Positions 29,220 through 38,690 of a stretch of 41,026 bases of DNA are shown here, piece after piece. The position numbers and the translations under genes are program-made. The notes beneath the pieces are model-generated. The model saw nothing but the letters and a program-made list of their open reading frames with translations, did no database searches and had not been told where the DNA came from. Every line of letters begins with the position of its first letter. Within the stretch, counting starts at the first letter, position 1. The stretch comes from Phaeoceros laevis (lineage: Eukaryota > Anthocerotophyta > Anthocerotopsida > Notothyladales), in NCBI GenBank assembly GCA_049999765.1, contig JBNGIQ010009396.1, positions 1 through 41,026 on the forward strand. Direction: 5' to 3'.

Positions 29220-32027
29220 TCAAGGTGTCCTGGTTCGATGGAGGTCTATCTGTACATAAGGCACCTTGGTCGTTCCCTGCTGTGCTGTCTGGTCGATGTG
29301 CTTGTCTTCGTGACTGTCTCCTGTCTCGGCATTACATGCACCTTGTTGTGGACCAGAGGATTCCTTCTTTGATTGTACTCGAAGAGTACTCTGCGACGGA
29401 AATAAGCCGTTTAACTGCCGTAATAGAAGCTCAAAGCTGGTAAACGTAATAACAGCTGCAGGTGTAGTGCGCAGCAGGTTTGTTCCACAGCCTCTATAGA
29501 ATCCTGCAGTCCCTTCCTCCAGCCATATCTTTCTTACGCAATCCAGAACCCCGGTATATCTGAGAGGCACCTTTGAATGCCCCTGCTCTTGCAATCTTGT
29601 TCTCACCACCTAGAAATGGACACAAATAACCCAAACCTCGAGTAAGGCCGTAACGAGTATGCAATGTGGTCCAGCTATGGAGCCTCGCTACCAAGCGTTT
29701 TGCGTAGATCCAACTCTAGACGGCTGTCAGCTGGAGATTCAAAACTATGAATACTTATTAAGCATATCTCTGGCTAGCTGAAAAAGTGAGAAAGCTAAAT
29801 AGCTGAAAAGCCGTGCCAGTTGCGAAGTAGTACCTCATGGGGATAAGTAAGGGTGGAAGCTAGAACTTTCGAGACCGACGAAGCAAGAGCAACATAACCC
29901 GTACTTAGTTTGTCTGATGTCGTTCCATCTGCCCACAACAATGCACCTCCACCGTATTGACAACTTTGGCCAACCAATATCCCCAAAATAAACCACAGGA
30001 CTATTTATTACTTCCAAAGCTGAAAAGGCTACCTCTTTCAGCAAGATTATCCTTCATCTTCTCATAAACAGGAAATTGAATAGCAACGTGACTTATTCCT
30101 GCCAATGCTGGCACAAGGCCACTGCCACGATGGGCAATCTAGATGATCAGTGGTTGCAACGCAAACCAGCGAGACAATCAAGTACTGACCTCCTTTGGCC
30201 AAGTGTCAAGTAAAACCTTAAAAAAAAACCTTGGACATTCCATCACTCCTACCTGTATAGCCCTCGAAAGCCTTCCTCCCTCACGATTCGTCGAAGAGCA
30301 GAAAAGGTGCCTTTGTATGGTACTAACTCCGGTCTTAATCGCTGTGTCTGCAGCATGCAGCAACCCGCCATAGCCCAGAAGATGGAGTTAAGCTGAAACT
30401 AGTTAACAGGCTTCACAGCATCCAACCTACAGACACCACACAAAGCGAATACCAAGTAGCAAACCAACAGAAATGCATGCAAAGCAACACAAATGCCATT
30501 CCAGCCCCTGGCCACCACAGAAGGATTGACAGAGGCAAAAAAGGTCTAGCTTCTTCTGAGATGACAATACTGCAGATACTACTGCCTGCAGAATTTTGAA
30601 ACAGCTGAGCAGACATATCCTTGTAGGCGGAAGTTGATTCTTAAATATATGAACAAAATACGTTTTGGCCATACATACATTGATAGCCTACCTGAAGCCG
30701 AGTTTTAACAACCCAAAGAGGATTTGTAGCAAGTATGGTGGCTGCTCCAGCACCAGCAGCAGCCAGTACATTTGCAGGAAGTGACATCTTTTGCCCTTTT
30801 GTGCCATTCACGTCACCTGTAAAGAGCCGTTGATCAGAGTTGACCTATTTCTGCAGAACTGGATTAACACCCAATGCTACTACTGATTTAACACTTAATA
30901 ACAACTTGCCATGTGCCACTATCTCAGGATCAAGAGAGAGACGCCTCACCCTTTGCTATGGCTTCTTCTGCCTGCAAAATCTGCTTCAACTGCTCGTACA
31001 CCGAGAAATAGACCTGCACCCGCCGACAGACCATTAAAGTTTTCTCGCAAGGTGATAACGAAACATATTCTTGGCCTCATGCTGGTAGATTAGGTTGGCC
31101 CTTGCACAAAGCTACACGAAACGTGAGGAAACCAGAGTATGTTTTTTGTCCCAGTGCATTCATCTGATCCATAGCCAATCCTCCAAAGTGTCGTATCTAA
31201 AAACAACCTTCCCTTTTCTTGAAACATCCTAACGGACGTACAGGTAAGGCTTACCGCCCAGTTTGGCAGCAAAGCAACCATCGTAGGAGACAAGCCACGA
31301 TAGAGACCCCTAATACCCTCCTCCCTAAAGATTTGACCCAAATTTGCAGCAATCACCCCTCCTGCATCAGCAGCAACGGCCTTGGTAAGACAGAAAGCGC
31401 AGAAGACGACCGCCTCCAGCACAAGGGCCGAAAAGATCAGTAAACCAGCAAGATGTGGAAAAAGTTAGCATGACAGACAAGAACGAGGCATTCGAAGGAC
31501 CGACAGACCAGCAGTCCGCGCCCCCTTGATGCCTTTTGTAGGAAGGCGCTGTACTTGCAGCCGTGTTTTGACGACATCGAGAGGGCAAACAAATGTTGCG
31601 GCGATGGCCCCTGCATCAGTAGGGAAAACCGAGAGCGTTAGCGCGATGGGATCCATCAATCTCACGAACTTAAAATCTCCGCAAGCTCATTCACAAAACC
31701 AGGACTGGACCTCGTATTTGAATCAATCAATGCTTCCGTCTCCATTTACAGAGCTCCAGCAACGATGCAATAAGAAAGCAGCGCGGGGTGGAGGCAAGGA
31801 ACCGCATTTAGAATTACTGGTTTGTAAATCGGGCAGCACCTAGCGCAGCTGAATTGCACACCACCTCAGCCCATTCTCTGCATACAACTGCCTGAAACAG
31901 CAGCTAGCTGATATAGAGGGAGGAGAAACAAGCAGAGGCAGAAGTACGCACCAGCGCCAGCGCCCGCAACCGCGTTGAACAGCTTGGCGCGCTGCTCATC
32001 TGGCATGTCTTGCACCCACTTGCTCAT
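29220..32027 (-). CDS. NDT: Mitochondrial carrier family protein, NAD+/folate-type transporter (NDT1/NDT2-like)
   Basis: Six-helix transporter of the solute carrier 25 family; plant NDT proteins carry NAD+ into mitochondria or plastids, and close relatives carry folate. I place nine exons with agreeing phases: 32027-31952, 31610-31509, 31361-31255, 31013-30950, 30816-30692, 30347-30253, 30121-30033, 29928-29834, 29609-29220, giving 380 residues. The three carrier signatures are P35-LDVVK, P149-LWVVK and P249-HEVVR; Trp in place of the acidic residue in repeat 2 is typical of the NAD/folate/pyrimidine branch. Other hallmarks are [39 protein letters not shown]-like [13 protein letters not shown], and [20 protein letters not shown]. 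The start is the first ATG in frame. A polar tail of about 65 residues after the last helix is longer than in NDT1. NAD versus folate cannot be decided here. Confidence 0.92.
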
Positions 32028-33422
32028 GTGCCCTTGGCTGGCGGTCACATTAGAATTATATCATGTATGCCGTGGTGGTCGATACTCTTTTCCAAGAGCA
32101 TTCCAGGGATGTCAGACCACTGGATGTCTCACCGGGCGACAACCCTCCTACCTAGAGCCAAGTCATTGGCAGTTCACAACGCACTGCGGGACGGCTGAGT
32201 GGAGCCAACGCGGAGCCCAATCGAGACCTGAAGGGCTGTAGATACCGCAATCCAATCCACCTGCATATCCGAATCAATGCTAGCTCCCAATTACATTGAT
32301 CAACAGTGTGTCTAACTCACAGTTGCTAGCTGCGCCAAGCGAAACAGGGGAAAATCTAGCGGCATGGACTGCTGCAGGCCCCAAAAGCACTGGTGGAAGA
32401 GATGCCCAGGGAGGCGCCTGGCGGGGTGATAAGATGGTCAGCGTTCGTCACCCCGGCCTTGGCCATAGCCCCAAGGACGGACAAACCGGCAGAGGGTCGG
32501 GCGGACCGCAGGCAGACCTCGGATGTTGTATAGCCAATGAGAGGAATTTTGTAATGAGGAGAGCCCCAAGCGTGTAAGTGGCCAAAACGGAGAGGATCCC
32601 ACCATAACGCATGCATGTGTGCATCCAGGCCATGCTTTGTCTCGAAACTCCTTTTTTTTTAGACATTTTTTCACATTATACACATTATTGTTTTTATTTC
32701 ATGTTTTCCATATCTAGGCATAGGCTATTTATGACGCCAAACTTTTCGGTACACCATCAAAGTGTGTTGAGAAACAGCTTGTGGCGTGTCGATTTTTGAG
32801 TATGTGGAAAACCTCTCTCCTCACCACTCTTGGTAACTTCGCTCGACAGCAGTGACAAGAAACAACAAAACTTGACCAAGACTTGAAATGTGGTTGCCGC
32901 TCCCGGAGTACCCGATCACACCGTCTCCTTCGTCCGACGAAGGAGCAACGTAGGTGATGATCCCCACCGTACCAAGCAGCAAGACTCTCGCAGACCAAGC
33001 ACAATTACGCAGTCAAGATGCAAATCGAGCTCACAGCGACCAGTTCCAGATTCCAAGTGAAGTGAGCATCGTCCTCCTCCCGCCAACATGCCTAGCCAGG
33101 AACCCGGTCTCAAAACTGGGTTATTCTTGGTTCTGTCTACTGCCTGGCCCATCATGTATATCGGGCAGCTTCAGGTTTTATTACACACTCTCAGGCCCGA
33201 GATCTCTAACTCATGCCCTTCTCGCACACACCACAAAGCCATGCCACAAGCTAAAGAATTAGAAACTAGAGCAAAATCACTAAGAACCTTCTAAGAGGTC
33301 ACCAAAACATTTGTATCTTAAGAAGATGAACTAGAACTAGCACTTGCAAGCGAAAAAACCCAATGTGAGTCGAAGACGCCTTGTTGGTATCTTGAAAAGC
33401 TTGTGTTTAAAGGAGACCAAGG
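32028..33422. other. Upstream region of the carrier and spacer, no gene seen
   Basis: No supported gene. Several open frames on both strands overlap without motifs. Promoter elements for the carrier are expected here but no clear TATA box is placed well before 32027. Confidence 0.45.
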
Positions 33423-33532
33423 TGTCATGCTAAAAGGCATCCTGCGGTTAGAATATCGTGCCAGTGTGAACAGGTTCAGGTTTCTCGCCACTACTTGGCG
33501 CAAGCCTGCAACATGAAATGTGAAAAATAACA
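33423..33532 (-). repeat. 110-bp TG...CA repeat (short LTR), second copy
   Basis: Read on the minus strand it starts TGTTATTTTTCACATTTCA and ends in GACA. It matches 34089-34198 with about five differences over 110 bp. It is preceded (minus strand) by AGTAGGCA, much like the end of the polypurine tract before the other copy, so it looks like the 3' LTR of a second, otherwise lost, related element. No target duplication found. Confidence 0.65.
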
Positions 33533-34088
33533 TGCCTACTTGAGTTCTTAGTGTGCACGCTAAGGTGAATCCCAGCAGGACACTAGCGAAATGCATGTAA
33601 AAGAATGCAACACAATCACAGGTGATCCAGCTAATTCTCTAGGACTCATGTTCAGATCAAGCATCCATCAAAGCCAGGCTTGCTGGCGTGAATTGAGTAG
33701 AAACCAAGTGCAGAACATGGAGCGCTGCTGCCCAGCAGCCTCCCGATTGAGAATTGCAAAAACTGCCTTTGCCGGCACCAGACCTGACCTAAGAGCTGGC
33801 GCGCAGCACCGTTAGGGCTGCCCTCCCTTGCATGCCGTTGCGTCGCCTTCGATTCCACTGGTAGACCACACCACTCTCACATTGAAGACAGCCTCCATGC
33901 TCAAGTCCCTTCGTGCTAAAAAATACTATCTACGCCACCGGTAACTGCTAATTACCCTATTTAATGTCAGTTACCTAGGAGTAAGCATTATCTAAATATC
34001 GCAGCTATGGCCTATTCCTGCACTATGCTTAAAACACACAATTACACCACATGACGTGGCCTGGACATAGCCAGCCCGTCATGACAGC
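33533..34088. other. Spacer between the two short LTR copies
   Basis: 556 bp with no recognised gene or repeat. Confidence 0.4.
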
Positions 34089-34198
34089 TGTCGTGCTAAA
34101 AGGCATCCTGCGGTTAGAATATCTTGCCAGTGTGAACAGGTTCAGGTTTCCCGCCACTACTTGGCGCAAGCCTGCAACCTGAAATGTGAAAAATAACA
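34089..34198 (-). repeat. Probable 3' LTR of gypsy B (110 bp, TG...CA)
   Basis: Starts TGTTATTTTTC directly after a polypurine tract and ends CACGACA on the minus strand. Unusually short for a gypsy LTR. The 5' LTR is outside the window, so the length is inferred from the boundary shared with 33423-33532. Confidence 0.6.
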
Positions 34199-34216
34199 TG
34201 CCTATTCCCCCCCCAG
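34199..34216 (-). promoter_or_regulatory. Polypurine tract of gypsy B
   Basis: GGGGGGGGAATAGGCA on the minus strand, ending exactly at the TG of the short LTR: the expected position of the plus-strand primer. Confidence 0.7.
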
Positions 34217-34239
34217 CATTGAACACAATGCTGAAAGTG

Positions 34240-34389
34240 CTATGCTGCAGAACAGGCAGGGCACTTCCAGATGCCCTCAGGCACCAGGGTGAGCGGGGGA
34301 ACCAAACAGAACATATGGAAGCCACCATTACAACCATCACAAAGTAAAAGTTGGGCAGCATCATCACTACGCCTACATACCTTGCAAGG
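34240..34389 (-). pseudogene. PHD finger encoded in frame after the gypsy B integrase
   Basis: Fifty codons (49 residues and a TAG), in frame with the integrase and separated from it only by the TAG at 34392-34390. The spacing is C2-x2-C5-x11-C17-x2-C20-x4-H25-x2-C28-x14-C43-x2-C46, a perfect C4HC3 PHD finger, with the canonical LLLCDGC, H-x2-C-LVPPLT, VPEG and WKCPAC segments. PHD fingers bind histone H3 tails, often according to K4 methylation. This fold would sit at the end of the integrase, where chromoviruses have a chromodomain. The frame ends at TAG 34242-34240, just 24 bp before the polypurine tract, so it is part of the element. The first TAG suggests that this copy no longer fuses it to integrase. 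Confidence 0.85.
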
Positions 34390-35304
34390 CTAATCCGGAG
34401 GAGGTCTCCAATCAGCTGTGATGACCTCCGGATCTAAGTTGGGCAAGTGGCAGGGCGCGCAATTCTTTTGATGATCCTTCCATTCCCGGCCATCCTGACC
34501 ATGTAGCAGCAAAACACCTGAAGGTAGCACCTTCTTAACACGCAAAATGATGCGACTAGCTGCAGTCTCCAAAGTATTGTTGGTTTGACGCTGCAGGTAG
34601 ACAAAATCCCCTTCTTCATACTTGCGTGCCTTGGGCAGATAACTGCCACCCCTTGAGTGTGCATACCTCAAGGTATCCCGGTGCTGTGCAATCTGTAAGT
34701 TACCCATAGCCATGGGCATGATGCGATGAAACAGAGCAGCCCGATCCGACACCACCTTGGCCCACATGTTAGGATCATCCAAATTGACCACCTGATTCAT
34801 GGTAGCAGCGATAGCAGAAGGAGGCACAGGATGCCGCCCAAACAGCAAGAGATAGGGAGAAAAATCACCTAGAGCAGCCTGTTTGCTAAATCTATAGCCC
34901 ATGGCTATGTAGGGCAACATGAGATCCCAATCCTTGGGATGCTGCGACAAGCAAATCTTTCTCAAACCTCTTTTGGTTGTCTGCACCATTCTTTCAGCCA
35001 GGCCATCAGCCTGTGGATGCTCCTTGGATGTGCGGCAGTGATCGACTAGTGCCCAATCCAGCAAGTCCTGAAAAGCCCCTCGAAATTCAGATCCTTGGTC
35101 AGTTAAACACTCGGCACAAGCTCCAAATCGACTGAGAACACATTGCAAAAATGCTTGAGCAGTAGTAGTTGCTTCCCTGTTAGGAAGGGCGACAAGCTCA
35201 ACCCATTTACTGAAATGTTCGATCATGACCATAATGTACTTGTTGCCCCTGGCTGTCACCGGTAGTTCACAAGCAAGATCGCAGCTCCACCCGTAAAATA
35301 AACC
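34390..35304 (-). pseudogene. Ty3/gypsy integrase core and C-terminal domain (gypsy B)
   Basis: Reads on from the RNase H frame after a TAG at 35307-35305, beginning GLFYGWSCDLACELPVTARG. The rve catalytic core shows the first D in SCDLACELP, the second in CLTDQGSEFRGAFQDLL and the Glu in EHPQADGLAERMVQ, so the D,D-35-E triad is present. WDLMLPYIAMGYRFSKQAAL and SPYLLLFGRHPV complete the core. The C-terminal part has a GPY/F-like stretch (EEGDFVYLQR, then RIILRVKKVLPSGVLLLHG). It inserts the cDNA. Followed in frame by the PHD finger. Confidence 0.9.
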
Positions 35305-36165
35305 CTAAATGGGCAATGGGTGCAGCACGGGTTGCTTGGCTGTGAAATGTGCCCGCACACGGTCACATTGCTCACACCTGGCAACTACATCCTTCACTTG
35401 CAGATACATACCTGTCCAGAAAAAATGCGGTAACAACAGGCTGTAAAAACGCTTGATGCCAAAGTGACCCATATCATCATGGACGCGCTGAATCAGTGCT
35501 CTGCGCTCATGTGGTGGTGGCATCACCCTTTCACCAACCTCCAGCAACCTGACCAGGTGGTCATTGCGCCAAACAAAACGCTTAGCACGATGCACCACCC
35601 TATCCTGCTCTAAATGACTTAACCCCGGGGACAGCTGATGTGTCTTGAGGTAGGTCAGGCATTCAGTGTCATCCCAAATGTCCCTAGAGACAGCCTGCTT
35701 GGGCTGCACCATCACCGTGTTAACGAGCATGGACAAAAAGGCAGCGACACCCCACTTGCCTGACTGATCACCATCAAAATCATGTCTGGCAGCACTTGTA
35801 TCTTTCGAGGAAAGTGATGGACTGCGGGAGAGGGCATCGGCATTTTGATGTGTCATCCCAGGTCTATGGATGATGTCCATATCGTACTCCTGCAGCAATA
35901 AAGCCCATCTGGCCAGCTTCCCACTCAACTTGTCATTAGTCATAAGCCAATGCAAGGGCTGATGGTCAGTGTAAATTATGAACCTTCTACCATGCAAATA
36001 TGGCCGAAAGTGAATCACAGACCAGACCACAGCTAGACACTCGCCTTCATAAGAAGAGTAGTTAGCTTCCGCACGGTTATTGCTCCGGGAAGCATACTCA
36101 ATTACCTGCTCCGTACCACCTTCATCCAGCTGCGCCAAAACAGCCCAATCGAAATCGCAACACAT
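35305..36165 (-). pseudogene. Ty3/gypsy RNase H and integrase zinc finger (gypsy B)
   Basis: RNase H of the gypsy type: AVLAQLDEGGTEQVIEYASR, RAEANYSSYEGECLAVVW, IIYTDHQPLHWLMTNDKLSG and DMDIIHRPGMTHQNADALSR. Next comes the integrase H2C2 finger, HDDMGHFGIKRF to CEQC. The frame ends in TAG at 35307-35305 just after LHPLPI, but the same frame stays open beyond it, so this is a point nonsense change. The first residues (CDFDWAVLAQ) join directly to the pre-RT linker of the preceding frame: the RT domain is missing. Confidence 0.9.
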
Positions 36166-37041
36166 TGCATCTTCCTAGCTGCGTCATGCTAAAAGCAAAA
36201 GCATCTTCGTACTTCATAAGCAGCCTATGCAATAACCTGCGCTGTGCAGCCGACAATTCATGCCCAAAAGTCCAAGAATGTGTGGCAGCTGTGACAGGTC
36301 CACGGTCTACCTGAGTCGAAGGCATTGCTGAAAATCCAGTCGCAAAATGACAAAAGCCTGGGACTTCCTCCCCCCCAGCAGTGAGCGAGAACGAAGCATA
36401 AGACCGAACAGTGCGCAGATGCACAGCATCGGGATGTGCAGCATAATCCAGCATGGCCGCATTCACCGCGGGAGCACAACAATGATACATTTGGAAGACA
36501 AGGCTGAGGGCAAGAATCCAGGTCATGCAATTCAAGTCCATGGCCCTGCCTAACAATGCATTGCATCGTCGAAAGGACAGCCGAGGGTGCCGAGTGGTAC
36601 CTATGCGAAAACCCATTGCATGTTCCCTGTCCTCCGATGTAGGCTCATCAACCACCTGCTGGATGTCATCCTTGACTGTACCCGGACCAGCATCTCGAAA
36701 AGCATGCGAGTTGGGATAAGCAACGAGTGTTGGCCATGTGCGACGAGGTTCACCTGGAATGTTGGCGGAGTACCATGGTGACTTGTCCTTGTGAAGCACT
36801 GGCTGTGGAGACCGACCTGGTTCCAAGATATCTTGCACCTGGAGCATAGGATTACGCACTGTATGCAGTAGACTCATCTCTAGCAAAGACAGCGGAGCTA
36901 GATTAGTCCAATAATTACGAAGCCTGCGTGCATATGAATCACATTGTGCAGCATCCACCACCAAAGGCCTACCAATGAAGTGCCGGACCAAGGCAGCATC
37001 CTGGCGCACAGCCAGCCTGCTGTCCAGCTGGCAGGGCTATT
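36122..37041 (-). pseudogene. C-terminal half of the cytosine-5 DNA methyltransferase domain and pre-RT linker (gypsy B)
   Basis: Continues the methyltransferase after the break at 37042. A short stretch PCQLDSRLAVRQ, which should follow the ENV motif, is readable just past the break. Then come FIGRPLVVDAAQ and RLRNYWTNL (motif VIII type), PTLVAYPNSHAFRDAGPG, SEDREHAMGFRIGTT (motif IX region) and CNALLGRAMDLNCMTWIL (motif X). The domain ends near 36485. After a linker, WTFGHELSAAQRRLLHRLLM and YEDAFAFSMTQLGRC form the segment that precedes gypsy RT. At about 36169 this jumps straight to RNase H, so about 200 or more RT residues are deleted. Confidence 0.85.
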
Positions 37042-38484
37042 TTAAAAGACATACCCTAAGTTGGGTGATGTCTTGAGAAAATACTGCATGACTGCCATCA
37101 GGTCACCAAAAAGTGCAGAGCGCTTGTCTGCCAAGCCGTCACCTGTCCCAGCCATGCTAAATCCTTGGCACTCCCAACCTGCAATAATTAGATCCACGGG
37201 CCCTAGCATATTGACATGTGCAGCTTGAATAAACTGAACGTCTTGTGGCAACATGGAAAATGATGCTTGACAAGCCCGAGCAGAGAGTTGGATGGGGTAC
37301 TCCTCTTGAAATTGCAGCAACCGAGAGGCAGCCGCAATTCGTGCCATAGCGCTAACATCATAGTAGAAGTACTTGTGAACCACAAGCCCGGCACGAAGGA
37401 CAGCCTCGAGGCCTGTGGCCATGCCCGCAAACAACTCAACAAGCACTATTCCTTCTGAAGGTGGCCTCCATGCCACGACTTGCTGTGACAGCTGCTGCAG
37501 ATGAGTGGAAGCACCAGCTCCTGTGGCTCGCAGGGACTGGCTATAAGAGACTGCCGTTTGCATGATGTCCTTAGCCTTGTGCAACAAGATAACAGTGGCA
37601 GGCTGGACAGACTTGCTGGCGGGTAAGCTTGTAAAAGCTTCAAGCACATCAGTGGCATCAGTCTCCTCGTCCTCCAGTTCATACAAGGCTTCACACGCAC
37701 CATGACACGCCCATGCGATTCTGTCAGAAGGAACCTGACCTCGACATGCCACTCCGTGATCAGCCTGGGCAGCATACGCGTGCCTAGGACCCTGCTTGCC
37801 ATGAAGGTCCAGCGGGATAGCTGCAAGCCGAGATGGATTTTTCCAGTTGGGCCTATGGAAAGCTGTCTCGGTGAAGGTGTCAATCATGAAACCTGGCGCA
37901 TACAAGCCCTCCATACCTAACAAGATATCATAACTTGTTGCTGTGGTGACCAAGCATCGAACCCACAGAGTGCATTCATCAGCGGTGCCAGGCTTGAAGC
38001 ACAGCAGCACCGTGTTGACAGTCTCCCCCAACAAGGGTTCCACCCCACCACCACCAGTCCTAATGTGCCAAGCCGAATCCTGCAACGGCACACCCTGCTG
38101 CTTCAACAACTCCGCCATGTGGACACCCAAAATAACGGGTTCTGCACCTATGTCCATGAGCACAACATCTGGCCGAGAACCATTCAAAGTGATGTGACTT
38201 CCACGGTTATCTACCATTGCTGCTCGAACGCGAGTCTGCTGGCGTTGTTCTGGGGCAACCACTGGGATGCTGCGAACGGCAGCTGCTAATTCTTGGCTAG
38301 AAATGTGAGCCTGCTCTTCCAGCGGTGCCTGGAACACAGAGGTAGCCTCAGCCTCCGTCATGGGCTCCTGCTCCTCCCTGCTGGTGGGCACAAACCTGTT
38401 AGCCCACAGCTGCCCTTGGCCAGGTTGGCGTGACACCTGCACCAGTAGTGGTGAGGTGGCGAATTCAGCCTCCTGCCGCCACTG
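37042..38484 (-). pseudogene. Retropepsin plus N-terminal half of a cytosine-5 DNA methyltransferase (gypsy B)
   Basis: The frame was cut at 38485 by the copia-2 LTR, which supplies its first nine residues; native sequence starts near QWRQEAEF. Retropepsin spans about residues 95-210: ITLNGSRPDVVLMDIGAEP (catalytic Asp 120, DIG) and SYDILLGMEGLY. A linker of 140 residues leads to the methyltransferase at 37455: motif I VLVELFAGMATGLEAVL, motif II region KYFYYDVSAMA, and motif IV PVDLIIAGWECQGFSMAG with Cys 448 (codon 37170-37168). The usual Pro before Cys is Glu here. LADKRSALFGDL is the conserved block after motif IV. It ends at TAA 37044-37042 right after GYVF, where motif VI (ENV) should start. 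The intact enzyme would methylate cytosine in DNA from S-adenosylmethionine. Confidence 0.87.
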
Positions 38485-38678
38485 TGTTGGTACATGGGTT
38501 GAGCTAATCATAGGTTAGATAGGGTTAGGGTTATATACGTGTTAGTTATTAGGACTATACGACGGTTATTTGTTCAACCTTCGCGTGCCCGTGACTATCT
38601 TATCTTCGTGTGTATGTTCTTGCTAAGTACGATGAGCGCCTGCTCTAATCTTAATCTAAGCATTCTTTAAACACAACA
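38485..38678 (+). mobile_element. 5' LTR of Ty1/copia element copia-2 (194 bp)
   Basis: Starts TGTTGGTACATGGGTT, ends AACACAACA next to a primer-binding site, and contains a TATATA-like segment (ggttatatacg, near 38530). The left edge coincides with the break in the gypsy B protease frame, so it marks the insertion point. The five bases before it (CACTG, 38480-38484) would be the target duplication; the far end is outside the window. Confidence 0.78.
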
Positions 38679-38690
38679 TGGTATCAGAGC
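38679..38690 (+). promoter_or_regulatory. Primer-binding site (initiator tRNA-Met)
   Basis: TGGTATCAGAGC, complementary to the 3' end of plant initiator methionine tRNA, one of the commonest plant copia primers. It directly follows the LTR end CA. Confidence 0.93.

Noticed and set aside
28737-29372. 211-codon plus-strand ORF
   Set aside because: Runs antisense to the carrier 3' exon; no motif and no plausible start.
36347-36719. Plus-strand ORFs within gypsy B
   Set aside because: Antisense shadows of the methyltransferase and linker.
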